This document shows positions 11,531-22,991 of a DNA stretch of 64,000 nt, in pieces. The position numbers and the translations under genes were made by a program. The notes under the pieces were generated by a model, which had not been told where the DNA came from, made no database searches, and saw only the letters and a list, made by a program, of their open reading frames with translations. Location: positions 99,289,782 to 99,353,781 of the forward strand of contig NC_067473.1 in assembly GCF_947179515.1 (NCBI RefSeq), written 5' to 3'. The DNA comes from Apodemus sylvaticus (Eukaryota; Chordata; Mammalia; Rodentia; Muridae). Within the stretch, counting starts at the first letter, position 1. Each line of letters begins with the position of its first letter.

Positions 11531-12004
11531 GGAGAGGCTTGGGGCACAGAGTGCCATATCCCGGTGGAACAGGGAGATAGCTGACTTAAAGTAAGAACTA
11601 TGAGATTTGGGGATATTTAAAAGTGTATGGCTCTTAGCATGGATAGTATATGTTGCATAATAAAGAAATATTTTTATTCTGGGTATAAATGAGAAATATC
11701 ACCTAACTTGCCACATTATAACTGTTCAATGTACTAATTTTGAATAAAAAAAAAATCAACTAGAAGTGAGCATTCCTCAAAAAAGGAAGGTAAAATGTGA
11801 AGAATAACTTTAATTTCATACAATGTATATTTGCTTTGCCTTGTTTATCATCTTTGAACTGTAACTGGTTCACTACAGTGAACGTGCATAATAAAACAAA
11901 AGGAAGCAGTGCAGTGATGGTGGTAAGCAGGCTTCTTGTCAAGTTGTTGTGTTTCTCAAAGTGCTGAAGGGTCAAGGTGGAGGACCTGGGCTCTGAAGGC
12001 AGCA
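11531..12004. other. Non-coding, shared by the duplicated units
   Basis: No gene is seen. The stretch matches 41,890-42,370 closely and, in part (11,766-11,900), 870-1,015. It contains AATAAA-type words and AT-rich DNA. Confidence 0.6.
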
Positions 12005-12688
12005 TGGAGGTGCAAGCTACCAGGGCTCCACGTCAAGTACCACCAGTCCCTGGACGGCCCCTCTGGTGACAGTGCTAGTGATGCAGCAGGATGAGGTCAA
12101 GGCTGGTGGCACTCTAAGGCCAGGCCTGGTGGGGAGTAAGGAGGCAGCAGATGTAAGGAAGAGGCGTGGAAGGATGAAGCAGACCCACTGGACACATCTG
12201 ACCCGGCGAGCAGCACCGAGAGTGCTGCCAGACCAGAGGAGTTGGAGGATGAGGATGCTGAGGGTGGCAGCAGTGCACAGAGCAGGCTCCAAGACCTTCA
12301 CCTATGAGGGCTGTTGTGAGACCACCAGCCAGGTAGCCAAGCAGTGCTAGCCCTGGATGTACAAGAAGCACCGTAACAAGATGTACAAGGACAAAGAAAG
12401 GAAGAAGAAAAGCGACCAAGCACTGGGCTCTGGTGGCCCCTATGCAGCCAGCACAGGCAACATCAAACTGGAGGACAGCACAGACAACATATTCTCTAAT
12501 GTCAGAGAACAGGATCTTTTGGTGATCGCCCTGCAAGACCTACTCTTTTAGAGCAAGTGTTAAATCAGAAAAGACTGTCATTCCTAAGGAGTCCAGAAGT
12601 TTTCCAGTTTTTACAGAAACAGCATTAGCCACTAAGTCAACAAGAGTTGGAGCAAAAACAGCAGCAGTTCCCAGGAGTGCCGGTGTAA
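12005..12688 (+). pseudogene. RFXAP: RFXAP processed pseudogene (copy 2)
   Basis: This is an intronless, frameshifted relic of regulatory factor X-associated protein, the RFX subunit needed for MHC class II promoter activation. A start-like ATG lies at 12,005. Readable segments in order are an LVMQQDE-like N-terminal piece, the cysteine-rich block (TFTYEGCCETTSQVAKQC), KKHRNKMYKDKERKKKSDQA, STGNIKLEDSTDNIFS, and a glutamine-rich C-terminus ending at a TAA at 12,686. It carries in-frame stops (for example the TAG within the AKQC-WMYKKHRNK block) and a frame change near 12,515. Its paralogue at 42,375 is better preserved. The identification rests on recalled family resemblance over several separated blocks. 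Confidence 0.85.
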
Positions 12689-12764
12689 GGCTGAGGAAGT
12701 CTGCTGTGCTTTACCTTACTGTAATGGATGGTTGTGCTTTTAGACTAAGAGAACGCCTTGAGAA

Positions 12765-12930
12765 TCAGGCCTTGGGGGTGCACACCTGGAATCCCTGAAC
12801 TTGGAAAACTGAGCCAAGAAGATACCAAGTCCAAAGCCAACCTGGGATACAGAGCAAGTTCCATTCTTAAAAAAAAAAAAGAAAGAAAGAAAGAAAAGAA
12901 AAGAAAAGAAAGAGAGAGAGAGAGAAATAG
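12765..12930 (+). repeat. B1-like SINE fragment with GAAA/GA-rich tail
   Basis: The words GGGGGTGCACACCTGGAAT, CCAAAGCCAACCTGGGATAC and a tail (A)n(GAAA)n(GA)n follow one another. The same decayed SINE sits at 43,165-43,294 in copy 3, where the tail has become a pure (GA) run of about 71 bases. Confidence 0.65.
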
Positions 12931-13137
12931 AATTTTTTCTGTAAATGTGCATGTACATTTGAGGATAAATAACTATTGAATTTTTGAATTCAATTGTTTC
13001 ATATCACTATGTTTGAAAAAAAATCACCTTTATACTTTTTAATGTTTCTCTTTAGTTATGCTTACTGAAGCTAATGAGGCAGATACTTTCTGTGGAAGTC
13101 ATAAAAGTAATAGTAATATCAAATCACCCAGTGCTGT

Positions 13138-13536
13138 TGAGAGACACCAACTTGAAATTTTTGCATAGTGCAACTTAGAAAACCTTCAACCTCAAGATAG
13201 ATTCCCCACACAGACTTCAAAGTCCCTGGGCTTCAAGGACTAGCACCTGGGCTTCAAGAACTAGCGCCCCATCCCCTCTCAAAGTAGCTGTGTTTGCCCA
13301 AGATAACCTATAACCTTCTGCTGAGCCATAAATTGCCAACTGATCTCCCCATTCCTTATGCCATAGATCACTGCCTGAGCATCCCCTCCCCCTTTTTCTT
13401 TATAGTCTTCTTCTTTAAAAAACCCCAGCTGCAGCTGCATGAGGTCAAACTCCTGTGTCCCTGCATGGGACATGAGAGGGGCCCCAGTGCACTAGAGAAT
13501 TAAACCTCATGTGTTTGCATCAAGAATGGTCTCTCA
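13138..13536 (+). repeat. ERV1 5' LTR (about 399 bp)
   Basis: It begins TGAGAGACACCAAC, the same sequence that restarts at 18,456, and probably ends at CTCTCA (13,536). An AATTAAA polyadenylation-like signal is at 13,498-13,504. The 3' end is inferred from the adjacent primer-binding site. Confidence 0.8.
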
Positions 13537-13544
13537 TGAATTTT

Positions 13545-13563
13545 TGGGGGCATAGTCCTATCC
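13545..13563 (+). promoter_or_regulatory. ERV1 primer-binding site, tRNA-Pro type (decayed)
   Basis: TGGGGGCATAGTCCTATCC sits just after the LTR where gammaretroviruses have a tRNA-Pro complementary site. The first seven bases fit and the rest has mutated. Confidence 0.65.
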
Positions 13564-13810
13564 CAAGACTTGAGTGAGGACTTCCAAGGACTTGGAAGTC
13601 TTTCATTTGTGGGCTCTTCAAGGGATTTGCAACCACCCAAATTCTCAGAGACCCCTCTTGGAGGTGAGATTCTGTCTTTTGTCTTTGTCTATGTCATTGT
13701 CAGTCAGCTGTTTCTGAATCTGGTGAATCTGGTATTTCTGGTTTGCAGTTGCCCGCACTCCTGAGAGCAAGGAACTCCCTGTCTGGAATGGAAGGGAGGA
13801 TTATCAACGG

Positions 13811-15450
13811 ATGTGTCAAGAGATAAAGGGCTGTCACCCTGGGAGACATCCCAGGAGGTCTGAGGGAACTCCGAGGACCCTCAGAGACTTCCCTTCTGAG
13901 TGCCTACTTGGATCTCTCCTAGAGAGGAGAGATTTCATGTCCTCTCGGCCATCTGATTCTGTTTCCTGGTGTTGGAAGTCCCACAAGAGGTGGGCTCGAG
14001 TCTCGGCTTTCATAATCTTTCTGAGTGTTCTGTTTGTAGTTTGTGTGACTTGGACGATGGGACAGACTGTTAGTACTCCTCTTGGTCAAATTCTCGACCA
14101 CTGGACTGAAATTAGAAATAGGGCACACAATCTGTCTATAGAAGTTAAGAAGGGATTATGGAGAACATTTTGTTCTTCAGAATGGCCGACATATGATGTC
14201 GGCTGGCCTCCGGAGGGTACACTTGACCTGACTGTGATTTCTGCCATCAAAGACATTGTTTTTCAGAAGGGACTTGGATTTCATCCTGACCAGGTACCTT
14301 ATATTTTTGTTTGGAAGGATTTGCCGCAAGATCCTCTGTCCTGGTTAAAGCCTTGGTCTTAGGAAAATAAGCCAGGCTCCTGAGTCCTAGTGCTCCACAA
14401 CTCAGAGCAGGAAACAAAAGCGAACACAGCAGAGGTGGAGCCCGAGCTGCCTGGCCATCAGAGCCGCCTGGGCCACCACACAAAGCAACAGAGTCAGAGA
14501 GTCTGCACTGGCAGGCAGAAACCAACTCTCGCCCCTACCCCAAGATTTATCCTGAGATTGAGGAGCCCCCAAAATGGACTGGTACCACGCCTCCTTATCC
14601 CCTCCCTACGCCCCCTCAGAATTCTCAACAGGACACTGTTGGAGGAACAACAAAAGGACCAGCCACGGGATCCGATGTGCTCAGAGCCCCGGGGACCAAA
14701 CTTAACTATGAAGTTGCCTCTGCATGCATATGGCCCTCCACCTGCCAACCCTAAACAATTACAAACCACGCCCCTTTCCCAGAAAATCCCTCTAGCCTTA
14801 CAGGTTTGATAAAATCTCTCATGTTCTCCCACCAGCCCACCTGGGATGACTTTCAATAGCTTTTACAGGTCCTTTTTACCACCAAGGAGAAGAAAAGAAT
14901 CCTGCTAGAGGCACGAATGAATGTGCCAGGAGCCAACTCAACTTACAATACCTCTAAAGGTAAGGGGAGGCTAACAGTCTATCACTGGGCTCTCATGGCA
15001 GGTCTCAAGGGGGGCCAGCAGATGCCCCACCAATTTGGCCAAGGTAAGAGAAGATTACAGCGTTTAGAGCATCTACAAATGCTATCCTTGCAAGACCTAG
15101 TTAAAGAAGCAGAGAAAGTATACCATAGAGGGAGACTGACGAAGAAAAGAGAGAGAAAAAAAGAAGCAGAAGAAAGAGAAGATAGATGGGATAAAAGGCA
15201 GGAAAGGAGGTTGACAAGGATTTTGGCTGTAGTAGTAGGTGACAGGGAGGCATATAGAACAGAGCAAGGAAACAGACAGACAGGGTACCTGGGCAATGCA
15301 GGGCTGAGAAGACCCTGGGACTCTGGAGGACTTTTACAACAACCTTGAACCAAGGACCAATGTGCATATTGCAAAGAGAAGGGACATTGGGCCAGAGACT
15401 GCCCCAAGAAGAAACCGAGTGCAAAAACCACCCAAGGATCTCACTCTGGA
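13811..15450 (+). pseudogene. ERV1 gag pseudogene with in-frame upstream leader
   Basis: The matrix start ATG is at 14,057 (MGQTVSTPLG, myristoylation glycine kept). Matrix is open to a stop at 14,360. Upstream the same frame is open from an ATG at 13,811 and includes a hydrophobic run (VSAFIIFLSVLFVVCVTW) just before matrix, like the signal-anchor of glycosylated Gag. After matrix come a proline-rich p12-like piece, a capsid C-terminal piece with a charged coiled region at about 15,110-15,250, and the nucleocapsid zinc knuckle CAYCKEKGHWARDC at about 15,360-15,405. Several stops and frame changes interrupt it, and the capsid N-terminal domain is largely missing. It is not translatable as one protein. 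Confidence 0.9.
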
Positions 15451-15479
15451 AGATAAGAACTAGGGGGGACGGGGCTTGA

Positions 15480-17930
15480 AAACCCTTCCCAAGCCTAGGG
15501 TAACCCTAACTGTGGAGGGGACCCCTACAGACTTCCTTGTTGACACTGGAACAGAATTTTCAGTTAAAAAAACATTAGAAAAATTAAAAAATAAAACACC
15601 ATAATATTGGGGCCACTGGCCAGAAACCATATTCTTGGACCACTGACAGAAAAGTTGATCTGGAATAGGGTCAAGTAACTCACTCTTTCCTTGTCATCCC
15701 TGAGTGTCCTATGCCATTATTGGGGAGAGATTTATTATCAAAAGTAAAAGCTCAAATAGGTTTTTTCTCAAAGGGAGCTATAGTCAATTGGCACACCCCA
15801 ACTTCTATGATTTTAGTTTTAAAACTAGAGGAAGAATACAGATTGCATGAGCCTCCAGCCTCCAGCAAGACCATGGATGGAGCATAGCTAGAGAAGTTCC
15901 CCAGAGCATGGGCAGAGACGGAGTGGGGGAGGGGGGATGAGAGAGGCCAACGAGTGCCCCCATCGTCGTAAGCCTAAAGACTGATGCAATCCCCCATTGG
16001 GGTACAACAATACCCCATGAGCAGAGAGGCCTAAGAGGGCATCAGACCACACATCCAAAGTTTCCTGAGACTAGGCATTCTAGTTCCTTGTCAGTCTCCC
16101 TAGAATACTCTGTTGCTGCCAATTAGGAAGCCTGGCACTAATGATTACTGGCCAGTACAAGATCTAAGAAAAGTTAATAAAAGAGTACAGGATGTCCACC
16201 CCACAACCTGCTCAGTTCTCTCCTAACAGACATTGGTATATGGTTCTAGACTTAAAGAATGCATTCTTTTCTTGATGCCTGAGACTACATCCTACCAGTC
16301 AGGCAATCTTTGCTTTCAAATGAAGAGACCCAGATTCGGGACAGGCTGGACAATTGACTTGGAAGCATCTGCCCCAGGGATTCAAGAACTCCCCTGCTAT
16401 TTTTGATGAAGCCCTCCATTGGGATTTGGCTTTGTTCAGTATGTAGACATCCTGGCAGAAGAAACCGAAACACGGAAGGACCTCACCAACCAGCCTTGGC
16501 CAGGATGCCCTAATTGGTACATGGATGGCAGCAGCTTCATGGTTAAAAGTAAGCAGAAAGCCGGAGCAGCAGTGGTGGATGAGAAATGGACCATCTGGGC
16601 TAGCAGTTTGCCTAAAGGAACGTCAGCTCAAAAAGCAGAACTGATTGCACTCACCCAAGCCTTGTGACTGACAGAAGGAAAGACTATCAACATCTACACG
16701 GACAGCAGGTACACTTTCACCACTGCTCACATACATGGGGCAATCTATAAACAGAGAGGGTTACTCTCATCTGCTGGAAAAGACATTAAAAAACAAAGAA
16801 GAAATCTTGAGTCTGCTAGAAGCCATACATTTGCCAAAAAACCTGGCCATTATACATTACTCTGGCCATCAAAAGCCTGAGATGCCATTGCCAAAGGAAA
16901 TCAAATGGCTGACATGGAAGCCAAACAAGCTGACCAAGGAACCATGATTCTTATAGCCAACCAGGGGATTAAAAAGTCCAAAGATTATTATTACATCAGA
17001 GAGACCAGTTTCGGGTACACCGCCAAGGATCACCGCCTGTTTAAAAAAAAATAAAAATAATATACAGCTACACTCCTTATAAAATAGCGGAGACAGAAGA
17101 TGGAAAATCTATCCTACCCCCAAAAGAGGGACAACAATATGTCACCAATTTGCACCAATTAACCCGCTTGGGAACAAAGAAATTAAAGGACATTGTATGC
17201 CACTCCGAATATCATGTCATGGGCCTCTCAGATATTGCTCAAGACATAGTTCAAAATTATAAAGCCTGTGACTTAACCAATTCCAGACATCACATAGGCA
17301 CCCCTGGTAAGCGCCTACAGGGAGATAGGCCAGGAGCATACTGGGAAGTTGACTTCACAGAAGTCAAACCAACAAAATACGGTAACAAATACTTACTAGT
17401 TTTCATAGATACTTTCTCAGGTTGGATAGAAGCTTTCCCCCACAAAAAAGAGACAGCCAACATAATGGCAAAGAAGATACTAGAAGAGATTTTCCTGAGA
17501 TTCGGCATTCCTAAGGTAATTGGATTAGACAATGGCCCAGCCTTCATTGCCCAGGTAAGTCAAGGACTGTCCACCCAGCTGTTGATTGATTGGAAATTAC
17601 ATTGTGCTTATAGACCTCAGAGTTCAGGACAGGTAAAAAGAGTAAATAGAACCTTAAAAGATACCTTGACTAAATTAGCCTTAGAGACTGGTGGAAAGGA
17701 CTGGACAGCCCTCTTGCCCTTTGCCTTGTTCCGAGTATGAAACACCCCAGGGAAGTTTAAACACACACCATTTGAGCTGCTCCATGGGGGACCACCACCC
17801 TTAGCAGAAGTGGGAGGGAAACTTGACCCTGATGCCTTTTTCTCCCAACCCCTGATAGCTTGTTTAAAGGCTCTTGAACTGGTCAAAACGGATGCCTGGG
17901 AACAGCTCGCTGTGCCTACGCCATCTACTC
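15480..17930 (+). pseudogene. ERV1 pro-pol pseudogene (protease, RT remnant, RNase H, integrase)
   Basis: The protease active-site motif LVDTGTEFS is at about 15,536-15,562. RT is only partial: early fingers text is followed by a jump to QYVD at about 16,436, directly joined to RNase H, so most of the palm end, thumb and connection are deleted. RNase H (16,500-16,860) keeps YMDGSS, QKAELIAL and YTDSRY but has a stop in between. Integrase (about 17,150-17,920) is open for 196 codons and keeps VDFTEVK and LDNGPAF, but the third acidic residue of the DDE triad is lysine (SSGQVKRVNR). Reading frames change several times. No active enzyme can come from this copy. Confidence 0.9.
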
Positions 17931-17949
17931 ACCACCGAGAAATAGCACT

Positions 17950-18440
17950 CCCATGAGCCTATGACCCTTACTTGGCAGAGAATACAGGTCAGGACTGGAA
18001 GCACACAGATGCGGGGGTCTGGGACAATTCTACTATGGACACTGAGGATGTGAGACTACCAGAGATGCCACCTGGCACTCCACGTTTTCATGGGATTAAA
18101 TTACTGTCTCCCAGAAAAATGACTCCCTTAATATCACCTTCACAGATCCAGGGAAATGGTCTACTGCTTGACCCCAGGGACTAACCTGGGGTCTTAGGTT
18201 CTATATGTCAAGATGGGACACATTTCAAATTAGACTAAAGATTAAAAGCCCTCCATCAGTTTTCATGGAGCCTAATAAAGTGCTTACAGAACAGGGACCA
18301 CTCCCTAAGCTGCTAGACAAAAAAAAAAATTAGTGCCATAGAGATTCTTATGTTGTGCCAGCAATATCAAAAACAAAACAGCCTACAATATATAGAATCA
18401 GAAATTTTATTATTGAGTTCTAAGATTAGAACTACTCAGT
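17950..18440 (+). pseudogene. ERV1 env remnant (surface-subunit fragment)
   Basis: A short piece with GLTWGLRFYMSR and a proline-containing stretch following it resembles the middle of gammaretroviral surface Env. Signal peptide, receptor-binding domain and the whole transmembrane subunit are missing. Stops occur throughout. Confidence 0.55.
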
Positions 18441-18518
18441 AGAAGGAGTGGGAAATGAGAGACACCAACTCGAGATTTTTACATACTGCAACTTAGAAAA
18501 CCTTCAACCTTAAGATAG
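18441..18518 (+). other. Polypurine tract and truncated ERV1 3' LTR
   Basis: AGAAGGAGTGGGAAA (18,441-18,455) is followed by TGAGAGACACCAACTCGAG, the start of the LTR. LTR similarity to 13,138 stops after AAGATAG at 18,518, where ERVK dUTPase sequence starts on the other strand. Confidence 0.85.
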
Positions 18519-18732
18519 CATAATTTTTATTTCTCCCTCATAATCATTATCTATGACACCTGGATAAACCTTCAGCCACTTTACAATAGTACTATTCATC
18601 CTAGAAGCAATCCCCAAGGTTCTGCAGGCAAAGGTCCAAAGACTCCTGTAGGCAGAGTCTGGGCCCCCATTTCTGGAGTTAATATGACATTGGAGGCTGA
18701 ATCCTGGGCTTCCTGGTGTTGCCCTGATAAGT
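18519..18732 (-). pseudogene. ERVK dUTPase fragment
   Basis: Minus-strand translation gives a GSPGFSL-like start, a central TFACRTLGIASRM stretch and PGVIDNDYEGEIKI, which resembles the conserved dUTPase motif found between gag and pro in betaretroviruses. The reading stops at the junction with the ERV1 LTR. Confidence 0.65.
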
Positions 18733-20435
18733 TTAAAGATTTTCCTGTCCTAGCAGCAGCTGCATGACCCAATAAGCTGCTTGCCGTGGTTGTCTGGGGG
18801 CCTGAGGCAGGCCCCTCTGCCTGTTTCCCAATAAGGGAAGGCCCTGAATATCGATCTTGGACTTACAATCTCTAGTCCAGTGTTTACCCTTCCTACATGT
18901 AGGACAGACTCCTGGGGTGCAATTTGATTGCCTGCTTATAGCATCCCTGTTGTTAGGGCAATCACTTTTAAAATGACCCAGACTTCCACATTTAAAACAC
19001 TTTTTATACCCTCGTACCTGCGAAAGTATTCCCCGTATGGTGGTTCCTTGTAAAGCTGCAGCTAGGGCTAGACCCTGATTGTACAAAGGCCCAGTTTTGT
19101 AACAGAGGTGAACATAACCAGCTAAGTCTGTCTTTCCCCTGTGAGGTCTGATGGCCTTGTGACAAGCTACATTGGCGTTCTCACAAGCCAACTGGGTGAC
19201 TAAAGGATTTTCTGCCTGAGAATCTCCAAAAATTCTGTTAACTGTTTTCAATAACCTATCCACAAAATCCTGAAAAAGCTCATCAGAAGCCTGTCTGATG
19301 CCCATTAAGCTTCCACTAATATCCCCTTTTGATGGTAATAGATTCCATGCACGGCAAGCAGTCACTGCAACCTGTGCATACACTCCAATAGGAAACCCAA
19401 TCTGATTAGTATTCCCTTCATATAGACCTTCTCCCAGTAGTATTTCACTATCCCAATCTGTACGGCCTACCTGAGAATTCATAGTGGCTGTCTTCATATT
19501 AGCTTCACACCATTCAGAATTCCAAAGCAAAAAATCTTCTCTCAGCAAGGTAGCCTTACATAGAGTTCTCCAATCCTGTGGAGTTAAATTTGACTCCATC
19601 ACAGTATCCAATAAAGCTTGTGTAAAAGGGGCCATAGGGCCATACTATGCCACAGCTACTTTTAATTCTTTTATCACTTTGAAATCCAATGTCTAATATT
19701 GTCTAATCCTATTCTCCTGGTCTCTGATCTCAAGGACAGGGAAGGCCAACAGGACAGACATATCCTGTCCTTCTGCACGAGCCTGACTTACAGCTCTTTC
19801 TAGTGGCTATTAGTGTGTCTCAAGATCATTGTTCTCTCTAATACTTGATATCCATTATAGCTCCTGTAACTCATTAGTCAACTTCTGCAACTAAATATCA
19901 AACTCCAATTTTTTCAGTTGCATATCCCTCTGGATATCATCTCCTACAATGGAGGTCATAGGCGGAGCAGAAGGCGCATTAGGAGGCCATTCTTCACCAT
20001 GCTATTTAGCAGATCCTTTCTTTGGATGAGCTTCCTTCTCTACAGTTAGCTCATCAGCACTATCTCTATATCTTTCTAATTTAGGGTTGAGAGGACCCTT
20101 TTCTGAGGAAGTCCTCTCCAGCAGGCCTTTTTCTTGAGATTCCTCAAGTTCTCCCTGCATGATATCTAATGCCTTCAGGGTCCCTTCATCAATAGCATCT
20201 TTGGTAAGCGTCCAGAAGCAGAGGGTAATATTATCTGCCTTGGCAGCCTTTAGTGATTTACCAACTCCTTCCCAGGTTCTCTCATTTAAAGTTCTTTCTT
20301 CTTGGAACCATGGGCAGCAAGAATCTATCCAATCTAAAAATCTTCTAACCATCGTTCTTCAAACCCGATCCCTTTCGCCTGAAGCAGCTCCTGAAGGATG
20401 TGGACAAAAGCTTGCCTAGAATATTCCTGTCCCAT
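18733..20435 (-). pseudogene. ERVK gag pseudogene (matrix, capsid, two zinc knuckles)
   Basis: The matrix start is an ATG at 20,433-20,435 (MGQEYSRQAF, myristoylation glycine kept). A frameshift near 20,340 leads into RRFLDWIDSCCPWF, a betaretroviral matrix signature, open to about 20,002. After a broken linker, capsid and nucleocapsid are open for 300 codons from 19,635 to 18,733. They contain the major-homology-like QASDELFQDFVDRLL and two CCHC knuckles, CFKCGSLGHFKSDC and CPTCRKGKHWTRDC. Gag as a whole is broken in at least two places, but the capsid-nucleocapsid half is unusually well kept. Confidence 0.9.
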
Positions 20436-21065
20436 TTTCTACTGTCCACCCTAAGCAGTTTCAGCTTTGGGTCAACACTGTTCCACTTAGCTGTATCCTT
20501 TCTTACTCACAACAACAGTTTCAAAAAGATGAAATTTTACACTAGCGTTAGTATTCAATTCCTATATTGCTTACTGTGCAGGATACTGTCCTCTTCCATT
20601 TTTCTGCAAAGCTTCACGAAGACAGAGTCACCTCAGGAAATCTTCTCATATCGGGTCCATGTCCAGGCACCAATTTGTTGCTGCCAGCAGCTGAAAATGC
20701 ACTGGATACCTGGGAAAGAACCCAGGGCTATATGGGAAGGTGGCTAAGAGAAATTACATCAGGACAACATAGCTATTCGAGATGTAAACTTTATATGACC
20801 ATTTGACACCAATATATGGGCTACAGGGAGAAACTCTTGAGACTAGCTTAGTGTGTGATGTCTCCACTGTCAGCAGGTGGCCTGCTGGGATCAGGAAACT
20901 GAAAGTCTGGCAGATCACTGGAAACTCCACATGGTAGCTGGTTGTGGCTCTCAGGTGAAAGCAGGAAGCTGTATTGTTCTTTAAGAACAAAAGGCCAGGG
21001 AATTCACAGGCTGAGAACTAATGATTAAAGCAGAGCTTCAAAAGCCCAGCTAAAACACTGGGGGA

Positions 21066-21960
21066 GGGAACAGTGAGGGGTCAGGAACCTTAACATTATG
21101 CAGCATCTGTGGCATTCCACCAACTAAATGCTACCTTGCTATGGATGCACCTCAGCTGCATTGATGACCTGCAGCCAAGTGCCAGGTCAGCTGCTTGTAG
21201 TAACCTTTCTGTAGAGTAAAAGTGGACCTCTGAAAGCTAAGCATCTTTATACCTGCAAGGAGCATGGTCACTGACTCTTCATGGAACTAAGGAAAGAGAG
21301 AGCATTAGAGTTGGTGCCTCCATGCTGGGGAGGTGGGGGGGGATCACTCTCCTTTAAAGCAGGTTGTCTCCTCAGTTGAATTTTTGAACAGTTCAGATAT
21401 ACTCAGCCCACCAAGGCCAAGACAGAGTTGGTTTTCTTATAGTCATTCTTAATGTTCTTTATAAAGAAGATCCTGAAGGTATTGTAAAACTCACGTATTG
21501 TCAGTGCTTTCCAAAATTGAGCACTTACACCTAGCTACTGTTAAAGGAATGTTGGATAACCTGGGTACATTTTTTTAACTTTTCCCTTAAAAAACATTAA
21601 AAACACAAAAATACCATAAGATAAAAAAATCAGATGCCAAGAGAGTATATCCAGGAGTAAGTTAATAAGTGATTCAAAGCAAAATGTGTCATTTGGTTGA
21701 TTGCCAAACTCTGAAATGTATATGATATGAAACTCATAGCAATGGTATTCACCCACAGGGCTACAGATATAGCATAGCCTTACTGCACCCGCCTACCATG
21801 TACAAGGCCCTCACCCCACTCCCCACCCTCACCACTACAATAAACAAAAACACAGAAGAGTGATTTTCTTCATTTTGAGTTCTATACTTGATTTTGCTAA
21901 AATTTTTCAATAAAGGACAGCTGTTGAACTTTGAAGAAAATAAACCAATAGGAAGGAATT
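21066..21960. other. Non-coding flank, paralogous to 43,570-44,600
   Basis: Matches copy 3 closely from CAGTGAGGGGTCAGGAACC (21,071) onward. It lacks the B2 SINE found in copy 3 at 44,011. No gene is seen. Confidence 0.7.
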
Positions 21961-21974
21961 GTCCAGCTTTCCTT

Positions 21975-22007
21975 CTTTCCTCACTTCTTTCTTCTTTCTT
22001 TCTTTCT

Positions 22008-22082
<75 letters not shown>

Positions 22083-22135
22083 TCCTTCTTTCTTTCTTTT
22101 TCTTTCTTTCTTTCTCATTCTTTCCTCTTTCCTCT
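21975..22135. repeat. (CTTT)n microsatellite
   Basis: A long, slightly interrupted CTTT/TTTC run within a CT-rich tract that is also present, much shorter, at 1,080-1,250. Confidence 0.95.
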
Positions 22136-22991
22136 TCCTCCCTTACCTGGTTCTTCTCTTTCTCTTTGCCCTTCCTGCCTCTCTCTCCATCCTTCCTTCC
22201 TACTCTTCACATTTCAATGCTTCTTACTGTTTTTTCTTATCATAAATCTTCTTATAACTGTATTTCCTTATTCAATTAAAATACTACTGTCACATCCCAC
22301 CTTAAAATCTTGCTAGGAAATCCATCCTGCCAACTAGTTAAACCTAAAAAGGGGCAGAAGACTGAGTATATTAAGAAATATTTGTTTCTCTATCTACCTA
22401 TCTAACTATCCATCTATCTGTCTATCTCACAATTTCTCTGGGGAAGAACCAACAGTTTTGTTGATTAGCTTTTATCACCATGACTAAATACAAGATATCA
22501 GTCTTTTAATAATCTTGGATGATTTTAAGAACTACACAAAAGATATATCTGGCCACATCCCTGTTACAGGCTTCTTTTCTTTATTTTTTAACTACTGAAT
22601 ATACTGAAGTATTATTTCTGTTCAATAAAAAGAACTTCTTCTCACTAGATTTACTTGAATAAAATGGGCTGTCAGGGTGGCTCTATGGGAAAAGTGCTTG
22701 TCCCCATAGGTGTGAGGACCTGGCTCACATTGCATGTACCCACAAAATCCCAGACATAGCAGCAGCATGGACTCTATTTGGAGTGATGCTGTGGCAAGAT
22801 GAGAGACAGAAACAAGAGAATCCCACAAGAGCCTGGCCTAAAAAGCATTTTAGGAATAGGGGTGAACAACAAACCCTGTCTCAGATCTGCACCCAAACAT
22901 GTCTTCTGATCTCCACTCACATACCATGGCAAGAGAGGTAGTCTTCAAACATGAACATGAACAAATATACAAAGATAGAAAGATACATCAT

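Larger units (their letters stand above)
13138..18518 (+). mobile_element. Gammaretrovirus-like (ERV1) provirus, defective
   Basis: Order seen: 5' LTR, tRNA-Pro-like primer-binding site, leader, gag, pro, pol, env remnant, polypurine tract and the first 63 bases of the 3' LTR. Comparison with copy 3 places the left insertion point after GTGCTGT (13,131-13,137, matching 43,494-43,500). Gag, Pol and Env are all broken by stops, frameshifts and deletions. The 3' LTR is cut at 18,518, where an oppositely oriented ERVK remnant begins. Total length of about 5.4 kb against the usual 8 kb indicates large internal deletions, notably in RT and Env. Confidence 0.9.
18519..21065 (-). mobile_element. Betaretrovirus-like (ERVK) 5' half: LTR, PBS, gag, dUTPase fragment
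   Basis: Read on the minus strand: LTR from roughly 21,060 to 20,680 (TATAAA-like on the minus strand near 20,795), a tRNA-Lys-like primer-binding site at 20,652-20,672 (TGGTGCCTGGACATGGACC), gag 20,435-18,733, and a dUTPase/protease fragment to 18,519. No RT, integrase, env or 3' LTR follows. It lies inside the ERV-containing insertion that copy 3 lacks. Confidence 0.85.

Noticed and set aside
21888..22316. Phe/Leu/Ser-rich 142-codon frame
   Set aside because: Translation of a CTTT microsatellite.
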